From: Woeseia sp.
GTDB lineage: Bacteria; Pseudomonadota; Gammaproteobacteria; Steroidobacterales; Woeseiaceae
Reading direction: 5' to 3'
Assembly: GCA_018701055.1 (NCBI GenBank)
Contig: JABIUH010000076.1
Coordinates: forward strand, 1-5,676
Length of the DNA stretch: 5,676 bases
The position numbers were made by a program, and so were the translations under genes. Position 1 is the stretch's first letter, and the number at the start of each line of letters is the position of its first letter. This document shows, one piece after another, positions 1-5,676 of this stretch. Below the pieces are notes generated by a model. That model saw nothing but the letters and a program-made list of their open reading frames with translations. It was not told where the DNA came from and made no database searches.

Positions 1-390
1 ACGACAGCATTTGATTGGCATCGAGCCATGGCCGCGAAGTCATTTGCCGAAATTGATGATGCCATCACCGCGCCATTACACGGATTTGCCAGTAAAGATG
101 AGTACTACGATCGCTGCAGTTCGGTCGGATTTCTAAGCGCTATTCGCTGCCCAACACTGATCATCAACTCGCTGGATGACCCATTCATGACCCCCGCCGC
201 TATTCCAGACTCGAGCATGCTCTCAGAAACGGTGCAACTTGAGCTCGCCAATCATGGAGGACACGTTGGCTTCATTGACGGCGGTACACCTTGGAGGCCC
301 CAGTACTATCTCCCAGGACGTATCATTCGATTCCTTGATCAACAATTAGCCGAATCCGGGCGCATCGCACGTCCCATGCCCGGAATGTAA
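1..390 (+). CDS. YheT-family alpha/beta hydrolase, C-terminal fragment (5' end outside window)
   Basis: The reading frame is open from base 1, so this is the last 129 codons or so of a longer gene. The ATG at 28 is internal, because family-like sequence continues upstream of it. The visible part matches the C-terminal half of the YheT/UPF0017 alpha/beta hydrolases: an 'FDD.IT..LHGFAS..DYY..CS'-like stretch (here EIDDAITAPLHGFASKDEYY), then a strand 'CPTLIINSLDDPFM' with the acidic triad residue in the DD pair (175-180), and 'HGGHVGF' with the presumed catalytic His at 262-264. The nucleophile Ser would lie upstream of the window. Family members are esterase-like hydrolases of poorly defined substrate. 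The tail after 'IIRFLDQQLAE' is short and polar. The cupin-like gene begins 21 bases after the stop, which suggests cotranscription. Family assignment is firm; substrate is unknown. Confidence 0.88.
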   Translation, partial: TTAFDWHRAMAAKSFAEIDDAITAPLHGFASKDEYYDRCSSVGFLSAIRCPTLIINSLDDPFMTPAAIPDSSMLSETVQLELANHGGHVGFIDGGTPWRPQYYLPGRIIRFLDQQLAESGRIARPMPGM

Positions 391-411
391 AACCGACACC
401 GGAGTTCATAG

Positions 412-798
412 ATGCAAGCAAAATTTCGCCAAATACTTTGGATCTTATGTGGCGCATTGTTTGGCTATGGCATCGCCACAGCCCAGTTTTCCGCCCTCGA
501 TCCCGCTCGCGTCGCACCCCATATTTTTGAGAATCTACTCGAGAATGAACACTTACGGGTCCTAAAGGTCACCGAGCGAAACGGGGAGACAGCGCCGCTC
601 CACTCCCACCCGGAGCGTTTGCTGGTGTACCTCAGCCCCTGCGCCTGGATGGATGAAGCCGCTGATGGGACAATGTCCATGCAGTCGTTTCGTTTAGGAG
701 ATGCAGTCTGGGTTCACGCCCTCACCCATGGTGGCAAAACAAGCCGGGTGGTACAGGATTGCAGCCGCCTGGAAATTGAATTGAAAAGCATTCCGTAG
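412..798 (+). CDS. Small secreted cupin-like protein
   Basis: This encodes a 128-residue protein starting at ATG 412, with a GGAG Shine-Dalgarno at 401-404 spaced 7 bases away. The N-terminus has a basic start (K4, R6), a hydrophobic core (about residues 7-22) and an ATA|Q site, so it reads as a Sec signal peptide cleaved near residue 24. The rest resembles a single small cupin barrel: an 'F.N..LRVLKV....GE..PLHSHPERLLVYLS' first motif with H64, H66 and E68, and a second motif 'LGDAVWVHALTHGGKT' with H106. These could form a metal site (inference). Two Cys remain in the mature protein (C77, C117) and could form a disulfide if it is periplasmic. Related proteins are annotated only as cupin-domain or hypothetical; no substrate can be assigned. 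It follows the YheT-like hydrolase by 21 bases and probably shares its transcript. Confidence 0.8.
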   Translation: MQAKFRQILWILCGALFGYGIATAQFSALDPARVAPHIFENLLENEHLRVLKVTERNGETAPLHSHPERLLVYLSPCAWMDEAADGTMSMQSFRLGDAVWVHALTHGGKTSRVVQDCSRLEIELKSIP

Positions 799-803
799 CG
801 CAA

Positions 804-837
804 CCGATCTCAGGTGAAATCGGCAATAGTCGCCGAT
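804..837. promoter_or_regulatory. Overlapping inverted repeats in the gap before the aminotransferase gene
   Basis: Two inverted repeats share the segment ATCGG at 819-823. The first is a 20-base palindrome at 804-823, in which 8 of 10 symmetric positions pair (CCGAT at 804-808 against ATCGG at 819-823, TCA at 810-812 against TGA at 815-817). The second is ATCGGC (819-824) with GCCGAT (832-837) around a 7-base loop. Because they share an arm they would be mutually exclusive in RNA. Neither is followed by a T-run, so this does not look like an intrinsic terminator. It could be an operator about 30-60 bases upstream of the candidate -10 box, or a structure at the 3' end of the cupin-like mRNA. 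The pattern is seen; the function is a guess. Confidence 0.3.
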
Positions 838-867
838 AAATGTAGCGATTGCCCAATGCACAGAACG

Positions 868-873
868 TATAAT
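868..873 (+). promoter_or_regulatory. Candidate -10 box (TATAAT) for the aminotransferase gene
   Basis: An exact TATAAT lies 47 bases before the ATG at 921, in the gap after the cupin-like gene. No good -35 hexamer sits at 16-18 bases: the TTGCCC at 849-854 is only 13 bases away, and there is no TGn extension. A promoter here would therefore rely on an activator or be weak. It would allow the aminotransferase to be expressed independently of the upstream pair. Confidence 0.4.
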
Positions 874-920
874 AATCCAGACAGCAAGACGCTAATCATT
901 TCTGCGGAGAGAGACTAAAC

Positions 921-2036
921 ATGGCCAACCTTTCCAGACGACAAATTCTGCTGGGTGGCGGTGCATTAATCGGCGCTGGCATGCTTCCCGGTTATGGCCT
1001 TTATAGCCCCGCGCTAGCCAAAGAAATGGAACGCGTCGACTACATTATTCGTATGGCGACCAATGAAAACCCATGGGGTCCTTCTCGTGTTGCGCTACAG
1101 GCAATGGCTGACTCCATGAAACTGACGAATCAATACGGTGGCGATCGCCGTGGACTGGTTAGCGTTGTGGCAGGCATCAATGAAATGCCGGACGACCACG
1201 TTGCCGTAAGCACCGGATCCGGAGAAATTCTTCGTGCCGCAGGACGATTAGTGCGCATGGAAAACGGTTCCGTTGTGTGCGCCGACCCGACCTATCACGA
1301 CCTCATTCGTTATGCCGAACGTGCAGGCTCAAAAATTATTCGAGTACCGGTTGACGCAGATACGAAACATGTTGACCTAACCGCCATGCACAATGCGATT
1401 CGCAAAGATACTCGCTGCGTGTATTTGGCCAATCCGAACAATCCAATCCCGTCCATTATTGAGAAAAATGCACTGCGTGACTTTGCGTTGGAAGTTTCCA
1501 AAGAACGTATGGTTTTCATTGACGAAGCGTACTTTGAATTTGTCGATAACGATGACTACGAAACGATGATGGATCTTGTTCGTAATGGACATCAGAATAT
1601 TATTATCGCGCGCACTGCATCAAAAATTCATGGCCTCGCCGGCATGCGCGTTGGATTCGGATTTGCACATCCGGATATGATTCAACGCATCAACGGTGCT
1701 AAAACAGGCGCTCTTAACGTTCTTGGTATTGCCGCAGCAAAAGCAAGTTACCTTGATAATTCGTTTCAAGAGTTTTCAATTCGGACAAATCGCGAATCGC
1801 TTAACATTGTGGAAGGTATGCTCGATGAGCACGGCGTACGCTACGTGAAATCAAACGGCAACTTTACGTTTTTCGAAACCGGTCGTGACGTCGCTGAACT
1901 TCAACAAGAGTTTATGGCTGAGAACATCATGGTCGGACGTGCCTTCCCACCTATGACCGACTGGTTGCGCGTGAGCATGGCCAAGCCTGCGGAGATGCGT
2001 TACTTCGTCCAAGCTTACAAAAAGATTCTTGGCTAG
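921..2036 (+). CDS. Tat-exported HisC-like PLP-dependent aminotransferase
   Basis: This encodes a 371-residue class I/II (fold type I) aminotransferase closest in pattern to histidinol-phosphate aminotransferase. Start ATG 921 is supported by a purine-rich GGAGAGAGA at 906-914. The N-terminus is a twin-arginine signal: S5-R6-R7-Q8-I9-L10, a Gly/Ala-rich hydrophobic stretch to about residue 28, and an ALA cleavage motif ending at residue 33. The mature part keeps the PLP chemistry: N50 in 'TNENPWGPS', N174 in the 'NPNNP' loop, D201 and Y204 in 'DEAYFEF', the Schiff-base lysine K235 in 'RTASKIHGLAGMRVGF', R243, and R350 in 'WLRVSM', equivalent to the substrate-carboxylate Arg. The usual NPNNPTG is NPNNPIPS here. 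PLP enzymes bind cofactor during folding, which suits export of a folded protein by Tat. The substrate is unknown. Periplasmic location argues against a role in histidine synthesis, so I give no his symbol. It faces the BCCT gene convergently. Confidence 0.88.
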   Translation: MANLSRRQILLGGGALIGAGMLPGYGLYSPALAKEMERVDYIIRMATNENPWGPSRVALQAMADSMKLTNQYGGDRRGLVSVVAGINEMPDDHVAVSTGSGEILRAAGRLVRMENGSVVCADPTYHDLIRYAERAGSKIIRVPVDADTKHVDLTAMHNAIRKDTRCVYLANPNNPIPSIIEKNALRDFALEVSKERMVFIDEAYFEFVDNDDYETMMDLVRNGHQNIIIARTASKIHGLAGMRVGFGFAHPDMIQRINGAKTGALNVLGIAAAKASYLDNSFQEFSIRTNRESLNIVEGMLDEHGVRYVKSNGNFTFFETGRDVAELQQEFMAENIMVGRAFPPMTDWLRVSMAKPAEMRYFVQAYKKILG

Positions 2037-2091
2037 AGTCAGCCGACAACCAACAACGATCTACTCGCGTGCCGGACAAATAAGCCGCATC

Positions 2092-2118
2092 GCCGTAGGA
2101 ACGGCATCCTGCCGCGAT
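2092..2118 (+). repeat. REP-like half-element, copy 1
   Basis: It begins GCCGTAGGA, so it contains an intact GTAG, and is followed by a perfect 5-bp stem CGGCA (2102-2106) / TGCCG (2110-2114) around a 3-base loop. It then ends CGAT. This is the better preserved half in terms of the canonical GTAG head and its own hairpin. Confidence 0.6.
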
Positions 2119-2144
2119 AAGGTGATGATTCTAACGAGGCGCGA

Positions 2145-2171
2145 ATCGCGGCTGAAAGTCGCTCCTATGGC
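2145..2171 (-). repeat. REP-like half-element, copy 2 (inverted)
   Basis: Read on the minus strand it begins GCCATAGGAGCG, has a stem GCGACT / AGCCGC with one internal mismatch around a 3-base loop (forward 2148-2162), and ends GCCGCGAT. The head is ATAG instead of GTAG, so this copy may be decayed. Confidence 0.6.
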
Positions 2172-2220
2172 TTTCTCAACAACCGACCAGGTCATCTACA
2201 GCCCATGGAATTTCGTGTTG

Positions 2221-3798
2221 CTAAGAATCAAGCGTATGTACTTTATTCTTAGCCAAACCCGGGAAGTCGGATTTCAGCCATACGTGTAACGTGTAGCACA
2301 TCATAAATAGAACCGGCACTGCTGATAAGGATGTCACGACGGTCATCGACTTAACGGTTTCCAAACTATCGGCAACCATCAAACCCGTTGCGACAATTCC
2401 TAGAACTCCCGCCCAAACCACACGGTTTATTTTTCCGGGCTCTTGATCGCCAGGTAGGTTCTTCGTACAGATCCCTGCCAACACGTATGCAGCCGAGTCA
2501 AAGGTCGTTGCATAAAAAATGACAGACAACACAGTAACAACCGTAAGAATAAATGTTGGTGCAGGTAGTTGCGCGATCACCTCCGCGACCAACGTCGACA
2601 TACCCGGACCGTTGATAATAGCAATTGCATCGATCACATTTTCACTTTGCAAATACAAAACGTACGCACCGGCAATACTCATGAATAGAAAGCAGCCAAG
2701 ACTTCCCAATCCAATGATGCCGACGACGACCTGCTTAATCGTGCGACCTCTCGAGATGCGTGCAAAGAATAATCCCATCATCGGCGCATACGCAAACCAC
2801 CAGGCCAGATAAAAAACCGTCCATGCTTCAGGAAAGCCGCTGCGTTCAATGGGGTCCGTCCAAAAACTCATACGCGCAAAATTGTCTATAAACAAACCGA
2901 TACTATTCACGCTCATATTCAGAATATAAATTGTCGGGCCAAGGATCAGAATAAAAGCGAGCAGGAAAAACATTAGACCGATGTTGATGTCGGCCAAAAC
3001 CTTAATGCCTTTCTTCAATCCCTTGTAGGCACTGATGCCAAATATCACGGTCCATACGAGAATGACGACGATTTGCGTTAGCAGATTATCAGGAACACCA
3101 AACAGTTTAACTACCAGCGATGAAACCAACGGAACGCCAAATCCGATCGACGTAGCCACGCCACCGACAATGCTAATCACAACAAGAATATCGATCACTG
3201 TTTTGGCCCGAGGCCGAATCGACTCCGGCAATGCCGCGTCGCAAGTATCACTTATGCGCAGGCTTTTACCTTTTCGCACGTAAAGCATGTACGCAATCGG
3301 GATCGACGGCAGGCAGTAGATTGCCCAGGGCGCCAGACTCCAGTGAAAGATCGGGTAGAGATGCGCCAGCTCGATCGACCGTGTGGAACCAACTTCCGCA
3401 CCGAGCGGCGGTGTTTGAATGTAGAAAATGGGTTCAGCAAATCCCCAGGCAATCAATGAGGCGCCCATGCTGGCTGTAAACATCATGGCGACCCAACTAA
3501 CGGTCGAATATTCCGGTTTCTCTGTTGCCGTGCCGAGTTTGACACTGCCAAAACGGCCGAAGGCAAGCCAACCGGCAAAAAGTAACGGCATAACGCCGGT
3601 CAGCAAATACAACCACCCAAACTGAAAAGTGATGGAACGCATTGCATCCTGAGCGAGTCTTGCCGAGCCCTCAGGAAAAATGATTAAAAGGAGACTCGCA
3701 AACAGCACAGCACCCATCGAAATGATGGTAACTCGCTTGTCGATGACGGGTGTATAGGGGGATGGCTGGTCCGAACCAGCGGCGTGATCATTTTGCAT
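2221..3798 (-). CDS. BCCT-family transporter, CaiT-like (betaine/carnitine/choline-type substrate)
   Basis: This encodes a 525-residue integral inner-membrane protein with about twelve hydrophobic segments (from roughly 25-42 to 486-508), the usual BCCT size. Family hallmarks are 'MGASLIAWGFAEPIFYI' in TM3, 'FHWSLAPWAIY' (151-161), 'GLKKGIKVLADIN' (260-272) and 'GFPEAWTVFYLAWWFAYAPMMGLFFARISRGRT' (321-353). The last contains the Trp box W333/W334/Y337 that binds quaternary-ammonium groups. The stretch resembles CaiT more than BetP (Tyr where BetP has Trp; Met341 aligns with CaiT Met331). However, Asn272 replaces CaiT Arg262 and T431/T432 sit at the BetP sodium-site hydroxyls, so Na+ dependence is unresolved. 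N- and C-terminal tails are short, unlike the long osmosensing tail of BetP. The ATG at 3798 is the only plausible start (no in-frame alternative back to the stop at 3871-3873), yet no Shine-Dalgarno precedes it. It lies downstream of the pnp terminator, so it is probably its own unit. Exact substrate is not determinable. Confidence 0.92.
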   Translation of the reverse strand: MQNDHAAGSDQPSPYTPVIDKRVTIISMGAVLFASLLLIIFPEGSARLAQDAMRSITFQFGWLYLLTGVMPLLFAGWLAFGRFGSVKLGTATEKPEYSTVSWVAMMFTASMGASLIAWGFAEPIFYIQTPPLGAEVGSTRSIELAHLYPIFHWSLAPWAIYCLPSIPIAYMLYVRKGKSLRISDTCDAALPESIRPRAKTVIDILVVISIVGGVATSIGFGVPLVSSLVVKLFGVPDNLLTQIVVILVWTVIFGISAYKGLKKGIKVLADINIGLMFFLLAFILILGPTIYILNMSVNSIGLFIDNFARMSFWTDPIERSGFPEAWTVFYLAWWFAYAPMMGLFFARISRGRTIKQVVVGIIGLGSLGCFLFMSIAGAYVLYLQSENVIDAIAIINGPGMSTLVAEVIAQLPAPTFILTVVTVLSVIFYATTFDSAAYVLAGICTKNLPGDQEPGKINRVVWAGVLGIVATGLMVADSLETVKSMTVVTSLSAVPVLFMMCYTLHVWLKSDFPGLAKNKVHTLDS

Positions 3799-3804
3799 CG
3801 AGCC

Positions 3805-3810
3805 ATTATA
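3805..3810 (-). promoter_or_regulatory. Candidate -10 box (TATAAT) just before the BCCT start
   Basis: On the minus strand an exact TATAAT ends 6 bases before the ATG at 3798. Transcription would normally begin about 6-8 bases past the box, which is at or next to the ATG, giving a leaderless or nearly leaderless mRNA. This fits the absence of a Shine-Dalgarno. The region 16-18 bases upstream (about 3827-3834) has no good TTGACA match, so the call is tentative. Confidence 0.35.
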
Positions 3811-3874
3811 GACAAACCGGGCCGATCTTTGCGCCCTAGCATCTAAATCGCGATGGCGCTCTTGTGGACTTCAT

Positions 3875-3913
3875 AAAAAAAAGCCCGATGACCTATCGGT
3901 CATCGGGCTTTTT
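3875..3913 (-). terminator. Intrinsic terminator after pnp (potentially bidirectional)
   Basis: A perfect 11-bp GC-rich stem, GCCCGATGACC (3883-3893) with GGTCATCGGGC (3898-3908), encloses a TATC tetraloop. On the minus strand it is followed by eight Ts (forward As 3875-3882), and on the plus strand by five Ts (3909-3913) then a CTTTC tract. It lies about 70 bases past the pnp stop codon, in the right orientation to end the pnp transcript before the BCCT gene. Since there is no plus-strand gene here, only the minus-strand activity is likely to matter. Confidence 0.93.
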
Positions 3914-3924
3914 CTTTCTCTACA

Positions 3925-3973
3925 AGCCTGATGCCCTTACGACACAAGACCCGGATTGTGACTTGATCAGGCT
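3925..3973 (-). other. Extra stem-loop between the pnp stop and the terminator
   Basis: An 8-bp inverted repeat, AGCCTGAT (3925-3932) and ATCAGGCT (3966-3973), flanks a second one, CACAA (3943-3947) and TTGTG (3956-3960), with an 8-base loop. The pnp 3' untranslated RNA could therefore fold into a two-tier hairpin in front of the terminator hairpin. There is no T-run after it. The pairing is seen; any role, such as mRNA stability, is inference. Confidence 0.3.
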
Positions 3974-3980
3974 ATTCAGA

Positions 3981-5676
3981 TTAGGCGTCAACGTCTTTCA
4001 TACTAAGACGCACACGTCCTTGACGATCAACTTCAAGCACTTTGACCTTCACTTCGTCGCCTTCTGATAACTTGTCGCTGACTTTCTCAACTCGCTCGTC
4101 TGAAATTTGCGAGATGTGCACAAGCCCATCCTTGCCAGGAAGGATGGTCACAAATGCGCCAAAGTCCATCAATTTAGCAACTTTGCCGTCATAGATTCGA
4201 CCCACTTCAACGTCAGCAGTAATCAACTCAATACGACGTAACGCCTCTCTACCGGACTCGCCATCAACCGATGCGATTCTAACTGTTCCGTCATTGTCGA
4301 TATCGATCGTCGCACCCGTCTCTTCGGTCATCGCGCGAATAACAGCACCGCCCTTACCGATGATGTCGCGAATCTTTTCCGGGTCGATCTTGATGTTGAT
4401 GATGGTCGGTGCCCATTCAGACATCTCTTCACGATGCGTACTGATGACCTTGGCCATTTCAGCAAGAATATGCAGCCGTGCGACTTTCGCCTGATCGAGC
4501 GCAACGCTCATGATCTCTTTGGTAATGCCCTGAATTTTGATATCCATTTGTAAGGCGGTAATACCACCTTCAGAACCGGCAACCTTGAAGTCCATGTCGC
4601 CGAGGTGATCTTCATCACCGAGAATATCCGTGAGCACTGCAAATTTATCCCCTTCCTTAACCAAGCCCATCGCAACACCCGCAACTGGTGCTTTAGTTGG
4701 AACGCCGGCATCCATGAGCGCGAGACTCGTGCCGCAAACTGATGCCATTGAACTGGAACCGTTTGACTCGGTGATTTCAGACACAACCCGTATGACATAC
4801 GGGAACTCATCCATGCTTGGCATTACAGCCTGCACACCGCGTTTTGCTAATTTTCCGTGGCCAATTTCACGTCGTTTAGGAGAGCCAACAAAACCGGTCT
4901 CGCCAACGCAGAATGGAGGGAAGTTATAATGCAACATGAACGCCTCTTTGCGCTCGCCTTCAATCGCGTCAATGATCTGCGCATCACGTCCTGTTCCAAG
5001 CGTGGTGGCAACAATGGCTTGAGTCTCACCACGAGCAAACACAGCAGATCCATGTGTGCGAGGAAGCACACCGACCTGAACGTCAATGGCGCGTACGGTT
5101 GTCGTGTCGCGACCATCAATACGTGGTTCGCCTTCAATCACTCGACTGCGAACGATGTTCTTTTCTAGCTTGGCAAGCGCACCCTTCACTTCGTCAGCGG
5201 ACCAACGAGCGTCATCGCCAGACGCTAATGATTCGATCGCTGCGCTTTTTGCAGCGCCAACACCCGCTACGCGAGCAACCTTATCGGTAACTCGGTATGC
5301 ATCAGCCAAACCAGATTCTGCTGCAGTCTTGACTGCCGCATCCAAATCTTCGTCAGTCGGAGGCGCCTGCCAATCCCATGCTGGCTTGCCAACTTCAGCG
5401 GCAAGCTCTTTGATTGCTGCGATCGCAACTTGCATTTGATCGTGGCCGAAGACAACAGCACCGAGCATGACTTCTTCTGAAAGAATGTCGGCTTCCGATT
5501 CAACCATTAGGACTGCATCGGTGGTGCCTGCAACGATAAGGTCCAAATCCGACTCGGCTAGAGCTGCCAATCCTGGATTGAGAATATAGTCGCCATCTTT
5601 GTAGCCTACTCTAGCGGCAGAGATCGGTCCTGCGAATGGCATACCGGATATTGCCAATGCCGCAGAAGCACCAATC
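3981..5676 (-). CDS. pnp: Polynucleotide phosphorylase (PNPase), N-terminus outside window
   Basis: This is a phosphorolytic 3'-5' exoribonuclease, a trimeric enzyme of mRNA decay and RNA quality control. The frame continues to the window edge (IGASAALAISGMPF matches E. coli PNPase as I recall it), so about the first 130 residues are missing and the TTG at 5657 is an internal Leu codon. Visible domains, numbered from the window edge: rest of RNase PH domain 1 (about 1-95), linking helical domain (about 100-170), RNase PH domain 2 (about 180-410), KH domain with IIGKGG (4347-4364), and S1 domain (about 491-562, starting VGRIYDG and containing FGAFV and GLVHIS). Catalytic-site features of domain 2 are intact: the SSS phosphate-binding run (about 4750-4758) and GDEDHLGDMDFK, with the E. 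coli D486, D492 and K494 equivalents at 4608-4610, 4590-4592 and 4584-4586. The protein stops four residues after LSMK, lacking the longer C-terminal tail of E. coli. In many gammaproteobacteria rpsO lies just upstream; that part is outside the window. Confidence 0.98.
   Translation of the reverse strand, partial: IGASAALAISGMPFAGPISAARVGYKDGDYILNPGLAALAESDLDLIVAGTTDAVLMVESEADILSEEVMLGAVVFGHDQMQVAIAAIKELAAEVGKPAWDWQAPPTDEDLDAAVKTAAESGLADAYRVTDKVARVAGVGAAKSAAIESLASGDDARWSADEVKGALAKLEKNIVRSRVIEGEPRIDGRDTTTVRAIDVQVGVLPRTHGSAVFARGETQAIVATTLGTGRDAQIIDAIEGERKEAFMLHYNFPPFCVGETGFVGSPKRREIGHGKLAKRGVQAVMPSMDEFPYVIRVVSEITESNGSSSMASVCGTSLALMDAGVPTKAPVAGVAMGLVKEGDKFAVLTDILGDEDHLGDMDFKVAGSEGGITALQMDIKIQGITKEIMSVALDQAKVARLHILAEMAKVISTHREEMSEWAPTIINIKIDPEKIRDIIGKGGAVIRAMTEETGATIDIDNDGTVRIASVDGESGREALRRIELITADVEVGRIYDGKVAKLMDFGAFVTILPGKDGLVHISQISDERVEKVSDKLSEGDEVKVKVLEVDRQGRVRLSMKDVDA

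Larger units (their letters stand above)
2092..2171. repeat. REPIN/BIME-like pair of inverted REP elements
   Basis: Two 27-base copies in opposite orientation (2092-2118 and the complement of 2145-2171) match at 21 of 27 positions and are separated by 26 bases. Each has a TAGGA head followed by a small stem-loop and ends in GCCGCGAT. This is the architecture of REP sequences mobilised by RAYT (TnpA-REP) transposases: a GTAG-type tetranucleotide followed by a hairpin, doubled as an inverted pair. Its place in a gap between convergent genes is typical. The pair could fold into one long imperfect hairpin in transcripts from either side and may protect 3' ends or assist termination (inference). 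No RAYT gene is in the window. The rest of the 2037-2220 gap shows no gene or T-rich terminator. Confidence 0.7.

Noticed and set aside
28..390. ATG at 28 as the start of a complete 120-residue gene
   Set aside because: The same frame is open to base 1 with family-like sequence, and the catalytic Ser half of the fold is missing, so this is the tail of a longer hydrolase.
804..837. Intrinsic terminator for the cupin-like gene
   Set aside because: The stems are short, imperfect or share an arm, and no T-run follows on either strand.
2029..2289. Plus-strand 86-codon ORF spanning the gap after the aminotransferase
   Set aside because: It runs through the REP pair and into the antisense of the BCCT 3' end, has no Shine-Dalgarno of note and shows no recognisable protein features.
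2519..3625. Plus-strand ORFs opposite the BCCT gene
   Set aside because: Their compositions are those of antisense reading of a hydrophobic membrane protein; the minus-strand frame carries the conserved motifs.
3981..3998. Truncated or frameshifted PNPase C-terminus
   Set aside because: KH and S1 domains are complete; the missing part is only the variable tail after the S1 domain, whose length differs among species.
4294..5503. Multiple ORFs on both strands overlapping pnp
   Set aside because: They are out-of-frame shadows of the highly conserved PNPase coding sequence.
5655..5657. TTG as the start of pnp
   Set aside because: The upstream in-frame codons encode IGASAA, matching the conserved interior of PNPase; the true start is beyond the window.

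Overview
The window looks like chromosomal DNA from a gammaproteobacterium of moderate GC content. This rests on a YheT-type hydrolase, a polynucleotide phosphorylase very close to the E. coli protein as I recall it, and a REP-type palindromic repeat pair. I cannot name a genus. No phage, insertion sequence, CRISPR array, tRNA or rRNA is visible.

Layout. Bases 1-390 (+) hold the C-terminal end of a YheT-family alpha/beta hydrolase whose start lies before the window. It is followed after 21 bases by a small, probably secreted cupin-like protein (412-798, +), likely in the same transcript. A 122-base gap (799-920) carries overlapping inverted repeats and a perfect -10 hexamer. It leads into a Tat-exported, HisC-like PLP-dependent aminotransferase (921-2036, +). 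The next gap (2037-2220) separates two convergent genes and contains two inverted, diverged copies of a REP-like element (2092-2171), arranged as a REPIN/BIME. On the minus strand are a BCCT-family transporter resembling CaiT (2221-3798) and, upstream of it, the 3' three-quarters or more of pnp (3981-5676, continuing past the window end). A strong intrinsic terminator (3875-3913) lies between these two, so they are probably separate transcription units despite sharing a strand.

Functionally the window is a mosaic of housekeeping RNA turnover (PNPase), compatible-solute or quaternary-amine transport (BCCT), an exported aminotransferase and a hydrolase/cupin pair. I see no evidence that these form one pathway. 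The points most worth a second look are the export signal and altered NPNNP loop of the HisC-like enzyme, the REPIN, the mixed ion-site residues of the BCCT protein, and the TATAAT box so close to its ATG that the mRNA may be leaderless. I do not see a convincing new multi-gene system.
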